Source of the DNA: UBA6985 sp946536225
GTDB taxonomy: Bacteria > Bacillota_I > Bacilli_A > RF39 > UBA660
Direction of reading: 5' to 3'
DNA length: 64,000 bases
Assembly (NCBI GenBank): GCA_946536225.1
Contig: CAMNEE010000001.1
Coordinates: 558,001 to 622,000 of the forward strand
Both the position numbers and the translations under genes were made by a program. This document shows, one piece after another, positions 1 through 8,608 of this stretch; positions within the stretch are counted from its first letter, which is position 1, and each line of letters starts with the position of its first letter. A model generated the notes under the pieces. It saw nothing but the letters and a program-made list of their open reading frames with translations, ran no database searches and was not told where the DNA came from.

Positions 1-121
1 GATGATTCATAGTTACACTTTTAAAGAACTTTAAATCCTCAGGTAAATACCATATTAATGAGTTATTCTTGCCTAGTTCTCTATTCTCACCAATTGCTGC
101 AATTATTGTTATATTACTCAT
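1..121 (-). CDS. folA: Dihydrofolate reductase (N-terminal 40 residues, runs off the left edge)
   Basis: Dihydrofolate reductase makes tetrahydrofolate with NADPH and recycles the dihydrofolate released by ThyA. Reading the minus strand from the ATG at 121-119 gives 40 residues before the window ends. They contain an N-terminal strand with IIAAIGEN, then the substrate-site region with WYLPEDLKFFK, the family's W-x-L-P-x-D-L-x-x-F-K block. The gene follows the thyA stop codon by three bases, so the two should be cotranscribed. This pairing is common in Firmicutes and fits their shared folate cycle. The remainder of the protein is not visible. Confidence 0.9.
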   Translation of the reverse strand, partial: MSNITIIAAIGENRELGKNNSLIWYLPEDLKFFKSVTMNH

Positions 122-124
122 ATA

Positions 125-1165
125 TTATACTGCCAATGGTAAATCCATTTGAGGATTTTTCTTTAGAATCTTTTCTCTTGGATAATTTACTACCTTAACA
201 TCTTTTGGTTTTAAATCATAGAAGTCATCTTTAGCTTCATTTACCCAGATTGCTGGTTCACAATCAATTGGTTCTCTTTCGATTAGTTCTTCTGCTTGTT
301 TGATATGTCTATCATATATTTGAACATTATCTACTGACCAAGTAAATCTTCCTACTTTATAACCAAAGTGACGAGCAATAGCATATTGTAATTCAACATA
401 TTGAATTTGATTAATACAGCCAGCAGTCATGAAATCACTACTACGTTGAACTAGTTTTAAATCTAGATAGTCTTTTCCATCTTTCTCATGACGAACATTC
501 CATTCAGTAAGGAATGCACATGGCTTTAAAGCATGAGGCTTTCTAAAATCATCAACTTGCCATAGATCTATTTGATGTCTTCTACTATCTGGATCTTCAG
601 CCATTTCACGCATGAAGTCTTTCATTAACTTATGGTCATGAACAGTTCCTCCATAACAAGCACCAATATAAGGATGTCCTTTTCTATTTAACTTGTATGA
701 TCCATCTGGATTTCTTAGTGCCCATTTTTTCCACCAGTTAAAGATCTCTTGATCTGTTACCCAAGTGTTTTTACCAAGTAGTTTATCAAATTCTACTAAG
801 TCATTACTTTCCTGTTGGAAAATCCAAAGAAGCTCTGTCCAGGCTGTCTGTGTTGCAATCGGTCTTCTTGTTATAAGTGGGGATTCTCCCTTATGTAAGT
901 CATAAGTTACTTCGATATGATTGATTGACTTTGTATGAGCAGGTGTATGAACTGTAATAATACCGTCTTTATCGCTTGCTATTATTTGATTATCTTGTAA
1001 ATAAATTTCTTTATTATCAGTTGTTACGATAGTTCTATCAAGTGGATAATATATACCATTATATTCGTCTTCATAATGAGGACGTGGGTTTTTATCCCAT
1101 GTACCATCCCTTAATATTTTTTCAATTGTTTGTTTTGCAAACTGATCTCCCTTTGTACCTATCAT
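125..1165 (-). CDS. thyA: Thymidylate synthase, divergent long form
   Basis: Converts dUMP to dTMP with methylenetetrahydrofolate. The 346-residue product is longer than the usual 264-316. Landmarks near the C-terminal half are KPCAFL (catalytic cysteine), QRSSD (dUMP phosphate-binding arginine), an Asn in the GCINQIQY segment, and a V-x-I-Y-D-R-H block matching the family's H-L-Y-x-x-H. The residue after the catalytic Cys is Ala, where most family members have His, and the segment around the dUMP-binding Asn is unusual. AGGAGG lies 8 bases before the ATG. It is first in an operon with folA. The family assignment is firm; the divergence suggests a distinct subgroup. Confidence 0.9.
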   Translation of the reverse strand: MIGTKGDQFAKQTIEKILRDGTWDKNPRPHYEDEYNGIYYPLDRTIVTTDNKEIYLQDNQIIASDKDGIITVHTPAHTKSINHIEVTYDLHKGESPLITRRPIATQTAWTELLWIFQQESNDLVEFDKLLGKNTWVTDQEIFNWWKKWALRNPDGSYKLNRKGHPYIGACYGGTVHDHKLMKDFMREMAEDPDSRRHQIDLWQVDDFRKPHALKPCAFLTEWNVRHEKDGKDYLDLKLVQRSSDFMTAGCINQIQYVELQYAIARHFGYKVGRFTWSVDNVQIYDRHIKQAEELIEREPIDCEPAIWVNEAKDDFYDLKPKDVKVVNYPREKILKKNPQMDLPLAV

Positions 1166-1232
1166 TTATTTAACCTCCTATCCTCCTAAATAGTATCATA
1201 CTAGTTTTAAAAATATAAGACTTGACTTTTAC

Positions 1233-1260
1233 AAAAAAAGAGAGAATAAAATTCTCTCTT
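1233..1260 (-). terminator. Intrinsic terminator of the 688-residue membrane-protein gene
   Basis: A 9-bp perfect stem (1238-1246 with 1252-1260) with a 5-base loop is followed on the minus strand by seven U. The stop codon of the membrane-protein gene lies at the base of the stem. Confidence 0.85.
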
Positions 1261-3325
1261 ATGCCCACAATTCAAATAATGATCTTACATAATAATAATA
1301 TCCATATTTAACCATTAAGCTATCACTTAATTGAAATAATACATTATATACTACTAAGAATACTAATAGGATTTTTAATATCTTTAAATACTTCTCGTCT
1401 GAGTTTATTTCTTTATTAGATGCAAATATACTAATAATCGCAGCAATATATAAGAAGAAACCAAAGTCTAAGAAATATCTAGGTAATATTCCTGCCATCT
1501 GAGTATCTACTATCATTATTACTACAGCAAATATTGTACAAAGTGTTCCAACAATCCATGGAGTCTTATCTTTAAATTTCTTACTCTTATTAAATATTGT
1601 AAATGCACATAAAGTAACAGCATTAGTTATTAAGAAACCAGCTCCCATGTTCTCATATATAGTTGTACCCATGTAATTAGTTTGTAAGGCTGTTCTATAT
1701 ACAAATGGGAATTTTAAACTAAAGTTAATAGGATTAAATAAGTAATAGAATAAACCTAAAGGAATTCTTCTAAATACCCAACCTCTTTTAGTCATATCAT
1801 TTGTTGTTAAGTTATAATTAGCACCAAAATCAAATGGGGATGCAAAACGGATATAATTATAATACATCAAAGGTATAGCAATCATAATAAATGGTGTTAA
1901 TAATGCTATATATCTTTTTATATTCTTTTTACTAAATATTCCTTCTTTCAACTTACCTATAAATAAAGGAATTGAAAGGAATGCAGCAAGTAATAACTGA
2001 GGTCTACAGGCTGCAATAGATGCCATACACAAACTTCCAAGAAAATAATATCTATATTTATCTGTTTCATATGCTTTTAACCAACTAATTAAACCATATA
2101 CAGCAAATGTAACACCCATTACTATTGGTAAGAAATAGTGATCAGGACGTCCAAATACTTGCATTAGACCACATCCATTAATCATCATTAAAGTTAAGAA
2201 TAGATATGTACCTAAAGAAGTATTTTTAAACCAAATAGAAGCTATTTTCTTAATAAGTATAAATATACCTATTACTAGTAATATACCTGTTATATAGTCA
2301 CATATACATGTTTTAATGTGTGTTCCAGTTATTAAATAAAAAGGTAAATAATAAATTATAACTGGTGCCACACCAAAATAAACATAGTATTTATTATTAA
2401 AGAAAGCTACATCCCACAAATACGTATCTTCAGTATCTTGGAAAGCATCTTTTCTTTGTTTTGTATCATAAGGATTTTTTAAATCTTTTAGTATTTGACT
2501 AGGTTTTACATCTAGTTCTACTTTACCTTTACTTAAACTTTCTGCAAGTAGTTTATATTGGTTTCTTTGAGGAGCAGTTTCTTCAAAATTTTCTGCTATA
2601 AAGTAACCATTCATAGGAAACATACAAGTAAAGAATACAATTTGTAAAATTAAAGCTGTAATAATATGTTTTTTGCTTCTCTTATCTTGTAAGTTATATT
2701 TAAATATTTGACTATTCTTAAGTGCATAAAGAAGAGAAATAAATAGAAATATAACCATGATTCTAATAGCTGAGAAATTATATTCTACAGGCTTATTAAA
2801 TGATATTTTATCTATTCTAAAATTAAAGTTCTCTGCTCCATTGAAGTAGATTCTAAATTTCTTTGTTTTACCAACTAGATTTAGTTTAATAGTTTCTCCT
2901 AGATTATCTTTTAGTAAGACATCTCTTGCAGGAGTACTTTTAAATTTAGAATTAGCAGCATCTGTAAAACCAAATGCTATATTCATTTTTGTATCTTTTT
3001 CATTAGCATTAGATAGCTTAATATAAATATTATCTAAATGTTCATTAATATTCTTTATGTCTATATATCTATATTTTGTATCAATAACAGTTAAACTATT
3101 ATCGTTATTAATTCTAATTCCTTCTGCTATTTCAAAGTTAGTAATATTAATTTCTTTATAATTTTTAGTAGTAAAGTAACTTAAATTAAATAATGTACCT
3201 TCTACTAACATTAATACTACCCATACTTTGATGGCAAATCTAAAGTAAGATGTATGTCCTTGAGTAAGAATCAAAGAAACAATTAAAACAATTAATATAA
3301 TTATGCTTAAATATAAGCCTAACAT
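1259..3325 (-). CDS. Polytopic membrane protein, possibly a GT-C-type glycosyltransferase
   Basis: A 688-residue integral membrane protein that I cannot assign to a named family. It begins with two membrane helices enclosing an extracytoplasmic loop. A beta-rich extracellular domain (about residues 40-180) follows, then roughly ten further hydrophobic helices with short polar loops. This one-domain-plus-many-helices plan resembles GT-C glycosyltransferases and related cell-envelope proteins that use polyprenyl-linked sugars. No catalytic motif is clear enough to name an activity. It ends in its own terminator and is separated by about 75 bases from the upstream phosphatase gene. A role in envelope glycan or teichoic-acid modification is an inference from topology only. 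Confidence 0.6.
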   Translation of the reverse strand: MLGLYLSIIILIVLIVSLILTQGHTSYFRFAIKVWVVLMLVEGTLFNLSYFTTKNYKEINITNFEIAEGIRINNDNSLTVIDTKYRYIDIKNINEHLDNIYIKLSNANEKDTKMNIAFGFTDAANSKFKSTPARDVLLKDNLGETIKLNLVGKTKKFRIYFNGAENFNFRIDKISFNKPVEYNFSAIRIMVIFLFISLLYALKNSQIFKYNLQDKRSKKHIITALILQIVFFTCMFPMNGYFIAENFEETAPQRNQYKLLAESLSKGKVELDVKPSQILKDLKNPYDTKQRKDAFQDTEDTYLWDVAFFNNKYYVYFGVAPVIIYYLPFYLITGTHIKTCICDYITGILLVIGIFILIKKIASIWFKNTSLGTYLFLTLMMINGCGLMQVFGRPDHYFLPIVMGVTFAVYGLISWLKAYETDKYRYYFLGSLCMASIAACRPQLLLAAFLSIPLFIGKLKEGIFSKKNIKRYIALLTPFIMIAIPLMYYNYIRFASPFDFGANYNLTTNDMTKRGWVFRRIPLGLFYYLFNPINFSLKFPFVYRTALQTNYMGTTIYENMGAGFLITNAVTLCAFTIFNKSKKFKDKTPWIVGTLCTIFAVVIMIVDTQMAGILPRYFLDFGFFLYIAAIISIFASNKEINSDEKYLKILKILLVFLVVYNVLFQLSDSLMVKYGYYYYVRSLFELWA

Positions 3326-3376
3326 ATTACATCACCACGTAAAAATTATACTTTCTTTTATAGTAATTTGCAAACT

Positions 3377-3402
3377 AAAAAGAAGCAATTTTTTGCTTCT
3401 TT
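3377..3402 (-). terminator. Intrinsic terminator after the tyrosine phosphatase gene
   Basis: A 10-bp stem (3379-3388 with 3393-3402) with a 4-base loop and a U-tract; the phosphatase stop codon sits in the stem. Confidence 0.8.
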
Positions 3403-4132
3403 ACTTGTTCTTTTTCTCTAAAACTTTATTTTTAAATGTAGTTATTTCCTCATCCGATATATTTAAAGCGTTTGCTATAAAGTTTTCAGTTGATCCATAT
3501 GTTTCTTCTATTGCATCAATGGCTGCTTGTATAAATTTTTCTTCGGCACGTAGAAAATTCTTTATTTTATAAGCTGTTTTTAAGTTTCTTTTAATTATTA
3601 ACACAAATAGAAATGCTAAGTTAGACTTAACTCTATTCATATCTTTAATTGATAGATAATCTTCTATTATAGTTTTCTTATCAAATCCAAGAATAGACAA
3701 TAGAACAAATGTAGTTACTCCTGTTCTATCTTTTCCTTGAGTACAGTGATATAAAACTGGGAATTCTTCTGATGAAATAATTTCTTTTATTATATTACTT
3801 AAATTATTTACATATTTTTTATTTGTAACCATTTCAATATAAGCTTCTTCAATAGTACTTATATTATTTAGTTCATTTAGGATAGTATTTTTATCAAATT
3901 CAATACCTGTTAATCTCATATCAAACATAGGGATATTTTTATAAGTAGTTGAACTTGTGTAATGATCAGGTTGATGTTTTATTTCCATTGGTGTTCTAAG
4001 GTCTACAATCTTCTTTAATTTAAGAGCTTTGCTTTTATATTTGCTTACTCTTGAAGACTTTATGAGTTTTCCTGGCTTAATTTTAACGCCATTTTCACCA
4101 GTTAGAACCGATAAATCTTTATAATAACCCAT
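3401..4132 (-). CDS. Tyrosine/dual-specificity phosphatase
   Basis: A protein phosphatase of the bacterial Y_phosphatase3 type. The signature loop HCTQGKDRTG (C-x5-R) gives nucleophile Cys about residue 130 and phosphate-binding Arg about 136. An N-terminal segment with VDLRTPMEI matches the V-D-L-R-x-x-x-E block typical of this family. Such enzymes act on phosphotyrosine, or in some cases on phosphoinositides. The substrate here is unknown. I place the start at the ATG with AGGTGG 8 bases upstream, four codons inside the longest open frame. It lies 40 bases downstream of the lipid kinase gene and may share its transcript. Confidence 0.85.
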   Translation of the reverse strand: MGYYKDLSVLTGENGVKIKPGKLIKSSRVSKYKSKALKLKKIVDLRTPMEIKHQPDHYTSSTTYKNIPMFDMRLTGIEFDKNTILNELNNISTIEEAYIEMVTNKKYVNNLSNIIKEIISSEEFPVLYHCTQGKDRTGVTTFVLLSILGFDKKTIIEDYLSIKDMNRVKSNLAFLFVLIIKRNLKTAYKIKNFLRAEEKFIQAAIDAIEETYGSTENFIANALNISDEEITTFKNKVLEKKNK

Positions 4133-4172
4133 ATTCATCACCACCTAATAGAATCTATTCTATCATATTTTA

Positions 4173-4583
4173 CTAATTATTGAATAAATTAATTATTTTA
4201 GGTAGAAATATTATTAATCCTATTATTGCAGCAGCAATTGCTGTAATAAGTACTGCACCAGCTGCTATATCTTTTGCGAGACGTGCTTTTTCTTGTTTTT
4301 CAGGGGATGCAATATCAACTACATATTCAATTGCAGTATTAAATAATTCTGCTGATATTACTAAACCAAATAAAGCTATACATATAATCCACTCAAGAGT
4401 TGATATCTTAAAAATAACTCCTGCTAGAATTACAAGTATCATCATTAGTACATGTATTCTCATATTAGCTTCTGACAAAAATGCAGAACCAATACCTGAG
4501 AACGCATACTTAAAACTATGAATAAGTCTCTTATTTTTAAAATCTCTATATGTTTTTACAAATAAACCATTATATCTTTTCAT
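4173..4583 (-). CDS. dgkA: Diacylglycerol/undecaprenol kinase
   Basis: A small trimeric-type membrane kinase. In Gram-positives this family mainly phosphorylates undecaprenol, feeding the lipid carrier for peptidoglycan. The 136 residues include the N-terminal amphipathic segment with SEANMRIH, then three hydrophobic helices. The active-site block AELFNTAIEYVVD matches the family's E-x-x-N-T-x-I-E-x-x-x-D. The C-terminal A-K-D-x-x-A-G-A-V motif follows. GAGGAG precedes the ATG at a good distance. Neighbouring genes encode envelope-type membrane proteins. Confidence 0.92.
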   Translation of the reverse strand: MKRYNGLFVKTYRDFKNKRLIHSFKYAFSGIGSAFLSEANMRIHVLMMILVILAGVIFKISTLEWIICIALFGLVISAELFNTAIEYVVDIASPEKQEKARLAKDIAAGAVLITAIAAAIIGLIIFLPKIINLFNN

Positions 4584-4630
4584 AAAATCTCCTCATATTA
4601 ATTATATAACTTATTAGATTTTTTTAAAAT

Positions 4631-4652
4631 AAAAAGAGTTATTTCTAACTCT
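4631..4652 (-). terminator. Intrinsic terminator after the 108-residue unknown gene
   Basis: A 6-bp stem (4635-4640 with 4647-4652) followed by a U-rich run just below the stop codon. Confidence 0.65.
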
Positions 4653-4654
4653 AA

Positions 4655-4981
4655 TTACTTATTCTTTTTAATTCTAGATAATACACGTTTTGCTCTTACT
4701 TGATTAACAATATGTTTTACTACTGAATCTTCACTTGACATAGGACGAACATCTACTGCATAAAAGACATTTTCTTTTACTTCTTTAGGATTAATAATAA
4801 ATTTATTATCTTCGTCCTTAATAAATTCGTAAGGAAGACCTGTTTTGATATCATAGTACTTACCATCAACTTTAATACATTCAATTCTTCTTGAAGTATT
4901 ATCAGCATAAATGAATTTATAACTATATTCGCTATGAAGAATACTTTCAAACTTATCTATTCTTACATTATATATTTTCAT
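4655..4981 (-). CDS. Hypothetical protein, 108 residues, with a DGxYYDIxTGxxY motif
   Basis: Not recognised. It is soluble and mixed alpha/beta. An N-terminal segment resembling a small beta-barrel is followed by a DGKYYDIKTGLPY motif and a very basic C-terminal helix ending in lysines. A similar motif occurs in the unrelated-locus 117-residue protein at 18956-19309, and both end in K/R-rich helices, so the two may be distant paralogs. It has its own terminator and stands alone between the lipid kinase and ABC exporter units. No function is proposed. Confidence 0.65.
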   Translation of the reverse strand: MKIYNVRIDKFESILHSEYSYKFIYADNTSRRIECIKVDGKYYDIKTGLPYEFIKDEDNKFIINPKEVKENVFYAVDVRPMSSEDSVVKHIVNQVRAKRVLSRIKKNK

Positions 4982-5041
4982 AAATAAACACTTCTTTCTA
5001 AGTGGTTTTTATTATAAAAAAGTAATATTTAATTGTCAAAT

Positions 5042-5069
5042 AAAAAGATAGATTTAAAAATCTATCTTT
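5042..5069 (-). terminator. Intrinsic terminator of the NatAB-like ABC operon
   Basis: A long AT-rich stem (about 5044-5055 with 5058-5069) followed by a U-run; the permease stop codon is inside the stem. Confidence 0.8.
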
Positions 5070-6291
5070 GTTTAAACATTTTTATTAAATCTTTTATAGT
5101 TAATCTAGAACCATAGTTAAGAATAGCATTTGTGTATATTCTAATTGAAATATATGCTATTAGTACACTTGTTAATGCGAGTACTACTAGAGATGTAATT
5201 ATTTCTCCTGTACTAGATAAGCCCATCATAACTCTTAAAGGCATGCAGAATGGACTTGATAAAGGTACGATTGCTGCAATACTATTTAGAGTACTTGTTG
5301 GATTTATTAAAGTGAAATATGCAAAATAGAAACCAATTACTGTAAGAATAGCAACAGGTTGATTTGCAGTTTGTACATCTTCTGGTTTAGATACTGTAGA
5401 TCCTGTTAGAGCATATATAAATGAATAGAATAAATATCCTAGTATAAAATATGCAAATAGAATACATGCAAAACCAATAGTTAAAGTAGATGTATCAAGC
5501 ATACTATTAAGTAGGTTTTTATCCATGAATGAGAATGCACTTATATAAGCAGTTCCAACTATTAACATTAATTGAACTAAACCAACAAATCCAGTTCCTA
5601 ATGTTTTACCAATTACAATATTAGTTGGACTAGTAGATGTTGCAATTGTTTCTATTATCTTACTAGTCTTTTCAGTTGTAATAGATGAACTTACTTGGAA
5701 TGCATTAAAGTATATAGCATAGAATAATACAATTGATAATAACATCATTAAGAATATATTACCTTTAGGTTCTTCTTCTACTGCTGTTACAGTTGTTTCA
5801 TATTTTGGATATAAAGATTCTATTTTTTCCTCTTCTAAACCAAATGATGAAATTTTATTATATTGATATAGTTCTTTTAAAGTTTCTTCTAATTCGCTAG
5901 GTAGTCCAGATATATATGTTGCATCTTTAACAATGTACTCATATTTTACTGTTTTAGATTTCTCATCAAAATTAATAATAAGAGCATCTTCTATTTCCTC
6001 ATCGTTTACCTTTTTCTTTAACTCATCAATACTTAGATCAGTTTTTTGAACTACATTTGATGGGAACTTTATATCTTCATTAAAAGCTGAACCAAATACA
6101 TTATCGTAGTCTTGTACTAATGTAGTAGCAACTCCTCCATCTTCTTCACTTGAATTAAAACTTTCAATTATATTAGGAATATTAAATCCTAAAACAATCA
6201 TTAAAAGAATAATTATAGTAGTAATAATGAATGATTTTCTTCTAAGCATTTCTTTAATTGTATACTTAGCAACTATAAATGTATCTCTCAT
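5062..6291 (-). CDS. ABC-2 type transporter permease (NatB-like)
   Basis: Membrane subunit of an ABC exporter. An N-terminal membrane helix (about residues 20-45) is followed by a roughly 130-residue extracytoplasmic domain. Five to six C-terminal helices follow, with the cytosolic stretch SSSITTEKTSKIIETIATS that marks the NatB/ABC-2 subfamily. Family members export Na+ or are induced by antimicrobials; the substrate here cannot be read. The preferred start is the ATG at 6291, because a GTG three codons earlier lies inside the AGGTGAG ribosome-binding site. The ATPase gene ends with TAA at 6293, so translation is probably coupled. Confidence 0.88.
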   Translation of the reverse strand: MRDTFIVAKYTIKEMLRRKSFIITTIIILLMIVLGFNIPNIIESFNSSEEDGGVATTLVQDYDNVFGSAFNEDIKFPSNVVQKTDLSIDELKKKVNDEEIEDALIINFDEKSKTVKYEYIVKDATYISGLPSELEETLKELYQYNKISSFGLEEEKIESLYPKYETTVTAVEEEPKGNIFLMMLLSIVLFYAIYFNAFQVSSSITTEKTSKIIETIATSTSPTNIVIGKTLGTGFVGLVQLMLIVGTAYISAFSFMDKNLLNSMLDTSTLTIGFACILFAYFILGYLFYSFIYALTGSTVSKPEDVQTANQPVAILTVIGFYFAYFTLINPTSTLNSIAAIVPLSSPFCMPLRVMMGLSSTGEIITSLVVLALTSVLIAYISIRIYTNAILNYGSRLTIKDLIKMFKQR

Positions 6292-6292
6292 A

Positions 6293-7183
6293 TTACTCAC
6301 CTACCTTTTCTATGAATATATCATTTAAAGATGGTTTAGCAATTTCAAATCTATTAATCAATATATTTTTACTTATTAAATCTTTAATTAGCTTATGAGC
6401 TTCTTTTTCCTCATTTATTGAAATTTCATAGATATTATCGTGTTCTTTTATTAGTTTTAATTTATTGTTCTTAATAAACTTAGAAATATCTTCTTCTGTT
6501 TCTATAAATAGCTTATTAGCAGGATAAGAATTTCTTATCTCTTTTAAATTACCTTGTAAAACAGTTTTACCTTTATTAAGAATAAGTAAATCTGTACAGA
6601 ATTCTTCAATTGTATGCATTTCATGAGCAGACATAATAATATATTTACCTTTTTTAATTAAATCTATAATTACATCTTTAATAATTGATGAGTTAACTGG
6701 ATCTAGACCACTGAAAGGTTCATCTAAAATTATTAAATCAGGATCATGAATAATTGCTATCATAAATTGAATCTTTTGTTGATTACCTTTAGATAGTTTT
6801 TCAGGAGTTACTTTTAGATATTCTTCAACTTGAAGAATTTTAGCCCATTTATTGATAGACTTAGTAGCTTCTTCTTTACTCATTCCTTTTAATTCAGCAA
6901 AGTATAATAATTGATTCATTATTATTGATTTTGGGTATAGACCTCTTTCTTCAGGAAGATAACCAAAATTGATATTTTTTCTATTAACTGGAGAATCATT
7001 CCAAGATATTTCACCTTCGTCTTTATTTAAAATACCTAGAATCATTCTTAAAGTTGTAGTTTTACCAGCGCCATTTGTTCCAAGTAAACCAAATATACCT
7101 GGTTTTTCAAGTTCAAAGGATATCTTATTAACTACACGTTTAGTTCCGTATGACTTACATACGTTTTTTACTTTTAATCCCAT
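6293..7183 (-). CDS. ABC transporter ATP-binding protein (NatA-like)
   Basis: Energy-coupling ATPase of the exporter formed with the downstream permease. Walker A (GTNGAGKTT), a Q-loop region, the signature LSKGNQQKIQ and Walker B LIILDEPFSGLDP are all present. The C-terminal extension of about 80 residues is typical of ABC-2 exporters. The start is the ATG preceded by AGGTGAT; the longer frame would begin at a GTG within that site. Transcription probably starts at an extended -10 promoter just upstream, independently of the tetR-type gene. Confidence 0.92.
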   Translation of the reverse strand: MGLKVKNVCKSYGTKRVVNKISFELEKPGIFGLLGTNGAGKTTTLRMILGILNKDEGEISWNDSPVNRKNINFGYLPEERGLYPKSIIMNQLLYFAELKGMSKEEATKSINKWAKILQVEEYLKVTPEKLSKGNQQKIQFMIAIIHDPDLIILDEPFSGLDPVNSSIIKDVIIDLIKKGKYIIMSAHEMHTIEEFCTDLLILNKGKTVLQGNLKEIRNSYPANKLFIETEEDISKFIKNNKLKLIKEHDNIYEISINEEKEAHKLIKDLISKNILINRFEIAKPSLNDIFIEKVGE

Positions 7184-7203
7184 ATTTATCACCTACAATT
7201 ATG

Positions 7204-7212
7204 ATTATAGCA
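7204..7212 (-). promoter_or_regulatory. Extended -10 promoter for the ABC exporter
   Basis: The minus strand reads TGC-TATAAT, an extended -10 element, about 15 bases before the ribosome-binding site. No good -35 is visible, because that region is occupied by the terminator of the upstream regulator gene. Confidence 0.55.
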
Positions 7213-7224
7213 TATTTAACCAAT

Positions 7225-7256
7225 AAAAAAATACTTTAAAGTTTTAAAGTATTTTT
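7225..7256 (-). terminator. Intrinsic terminator after the TetR-family gene
   Basis: A 13-bp AT-rich stem with a 2-base loop and a long U-run encloses the stop codon of the regulator gene. Confidence 0.8.
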
Positions 7257-7784
7257 TATACCACGATAAGATAAATTTTCAATTATTTGAGCTATTTCAT
7301 CTTTGTCATCTTTGAAGTCTCTTGCCATCCACCAAGCAATTACTCCAAGTGAACCATTAAATAAAAATACTACTGCTCTAGATATTTCATCATCACTTAG
7401 TTTTGGATTACGTGTTTTCCATAGATCATAACAAATGTTATAACAAGTTTCCACAAATGGATTTAAGAAATAAATACCACTTACCTTACTAAACATTTCT
7501 ACTTCTCTTCTATTTTTATAGATAATATCAAGTATTTCAGTTACAAAAAGGTGTATTTTCTTACCAGCTGCTGGTGGTATGTTTTTTAATTGATTAATAT
7601 ACTCAGTTTGTATTTTATTTAATAAATCATATTGATCTTCATAGTATTTATAAAATGTTGCACGATTAACTTTAGCATCTTTACATATTTCACTTACAGT
7701 TATCTTACTAATGTCTTTCTTTTCAAGTAAACTTATAAAAGTCTCTTTTATTCTTTTTTGTGATTGTTCTATTCTTTTATCCAT
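7236..7784 (-). CDS. TetR/AcrR-family transcriptional regulator
   Basis: The 182-residue product has an N-terminal DNA-binding domain. Its sequence ITVSEICKDAKVNRATFYKYYEDQYDLL matches the TetR helix-turn-helix (x-x-x-v-x-R-x-T-F-Y-x-x-F). The alpha-helical C-terminal ligand domain resembles the dihydroxyacetone-kinase-regulator/AcrR type. It sits immediately upstream of the ABC exporter in the same direction and is the likely regulator of that exporter. Effector and operator are unknown. GAGGTGAT precedes the ATG. Confidence 0.9.
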   Translation of the reverse strand: MDKRIEQSQKRIKETFISLLEKKDISKITVSEICKDAKVNRATFYKYYEDQYDLLNKIQTEYINQLKNIPPAAGKKIHLFVTEILDIIYKNRREVEMFSKVSGIYFLNPFVETCYNICYDLWKTRNPKLSDDEISRAVVFLFNGSLGVIAWWMARDFKDDKDEIAQIIENLSYRGIKNTLKL

Positions 7785-7803
7785 GTTATCACCTCAGGTA
7801 ATT

Positions 7804-7832
7804 ATTATATGATAGCAAAGAAAAATAATCAA
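7804..7832 (-). promoter_or_regulatory. Sigma-A promoter of the TetR-family gene
   Basis: The minus strand has TTGATT (7827-7832), a 17-base spacer and TATAAT (7804-7809). A partial palindrome AACACTTGTT overlaps and lies just upstream of the -35 and could be part of an operator. Confidence 0.7.
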
Positions 7833-7847
7833 CACTTGTTTAATAAG

Positions 7848-7870
7848 AAAAGAGCATATAATATGCTCTT
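7848..7870 (-). terminator. Intrinsic terminator after the DUF1292-type gene
   Basis: A 9-bp stem (7850-7858 with 7862-7870) with a 3-base loop and a short U-run; the stop codon is in the stem. Confidence 0.75.
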
Positions 7871-8120
7871 AACCTAGTAATGTTTTAAAGGCAGTTTGCA
7901 CTGCTTCAACATCTCTATCATCTACAGCTTTAATATGTGGTGTAGATGACTCAGCATCAAGTATTTCAACAAAACGAACTGTAACTTTAGAAGAAAGTCC
8001 ATCATCATTTAAAGTATAAGCCATGAATGTTTTATTTAAATTAGGTAATCTAAAAGTTTCAATTACTTCTACTTTTATTTTATTACCATTTTCATCAATA
8101 TATTCTCTTATATTATCCAT
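7869..8120 (-). CDS. DUF1292-type small acidic protein
   Basis: About 83 residues, opening with YIDENGNKIKVEVIETFRLPNLNKTFMAYTLND. This follows the DUF1292 plan of an acidic beta-strand domain with a Y-x-x-Y/E-x-D pattern; the function of the family is unknown. I start it at the ATG at 8120. GAAGGAAG lies about 10 bases upstream, and the longer frame would overlap the preceding gene by 47 bases. It follows the small hydrophobic-protein gene by one base and forms a two-gene unit with it. A second DUF1292 protein is encoded at 62265-62549. Confidence 0.7.
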   Translation of the reverse strand: MDNIREYIDENGNKIKVEVIETFRLPNLNKTFMAYTLNDDGLSSKVTVRFVEILDAESSTPHIKAVDDRDVEAVQTAFKTLLG

Positions 8121-8121
8121 A

Positions 8122-8505
8122 TTATCTTGATCTTCCTTCACTTGCTGGCGTAAATTTTTGTACGGCACTTATTACTTTTCTTATGTTTTCTGAATTCTCA
8201 GCTATAGTATTATTTATATCATTTATATTATCAGCTACATCAGTATTTGGGTTTGGTATATCCATTGCTGCATCATATATCTTTTCTGCTCCAGCGACTA
8301 GTCCATGTAATACTCCAGTTGCGGCAAGAGCAATTAATTCTCCAACTGGTCCATCCATAGGAATTGCAACAAGTACAATTGTAGCAATAGTACCAACTGT
8401 ATCTACTGCAGCTTTAGCTATTCCAAATCCTTTTTTAACTTTTTTATAGTTTTCTAATTTTTCTCTATCAACTTCTAAGTTTGCATTATTATAATTTTCT
8501 TGCAT
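8122..8505 (-). CDS. Small glycine-rich hydrophobic protein
   Basis: Not recognised. The 127-residue product has a charged N-terminus (about 30 residues) and a central hydrophobic, Gly/Ala-rich region (about 35-80) that could form one membrane hairpin. An amphipathic C-terminal helix (about 90-125) is rich in Asn, Asp and Ile. The overall layout resembles small membrane-active or membrane-anchored helical proteins. The start is the ATG at 8505 with GGGAG seven bases upstream; the GTG three codons earlier lies inside that site. It is translated immediately upstream of the DUF1292-type gene, so the two products may work together. Confidence 0.6.
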   Translation of the reverse strand: MQENYNNANLEVDREKLENYKKVKKGFGIAKAAVDTVGTIATIVLVAIPMDGPVGELIALAATGVLHGLVAGAEKIYDAAMDIPNPNTDVADNINDINNTIAENSENIRKVISAVQKFTPASEGRSR

Positions 8506-8577
8506 ATATATCACTCCCTATTAATAGTATTATAGCAATAAATATGCCGTTATGTTTATTATTATGTTTTCCTTTAC

Positions 8578-8608
8578 AAAAAAGTAGACTTAAATGAATA
8601 AGTCTACT
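8578..8608 (-). terminator. Intrinsic terminator of the Fur-permease operon
   Basis: A 9-10-bp stem (8583-8592 with 8599-8608) followed by six U; the permease stop codon is inside the stem. Confidence 0.8.
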
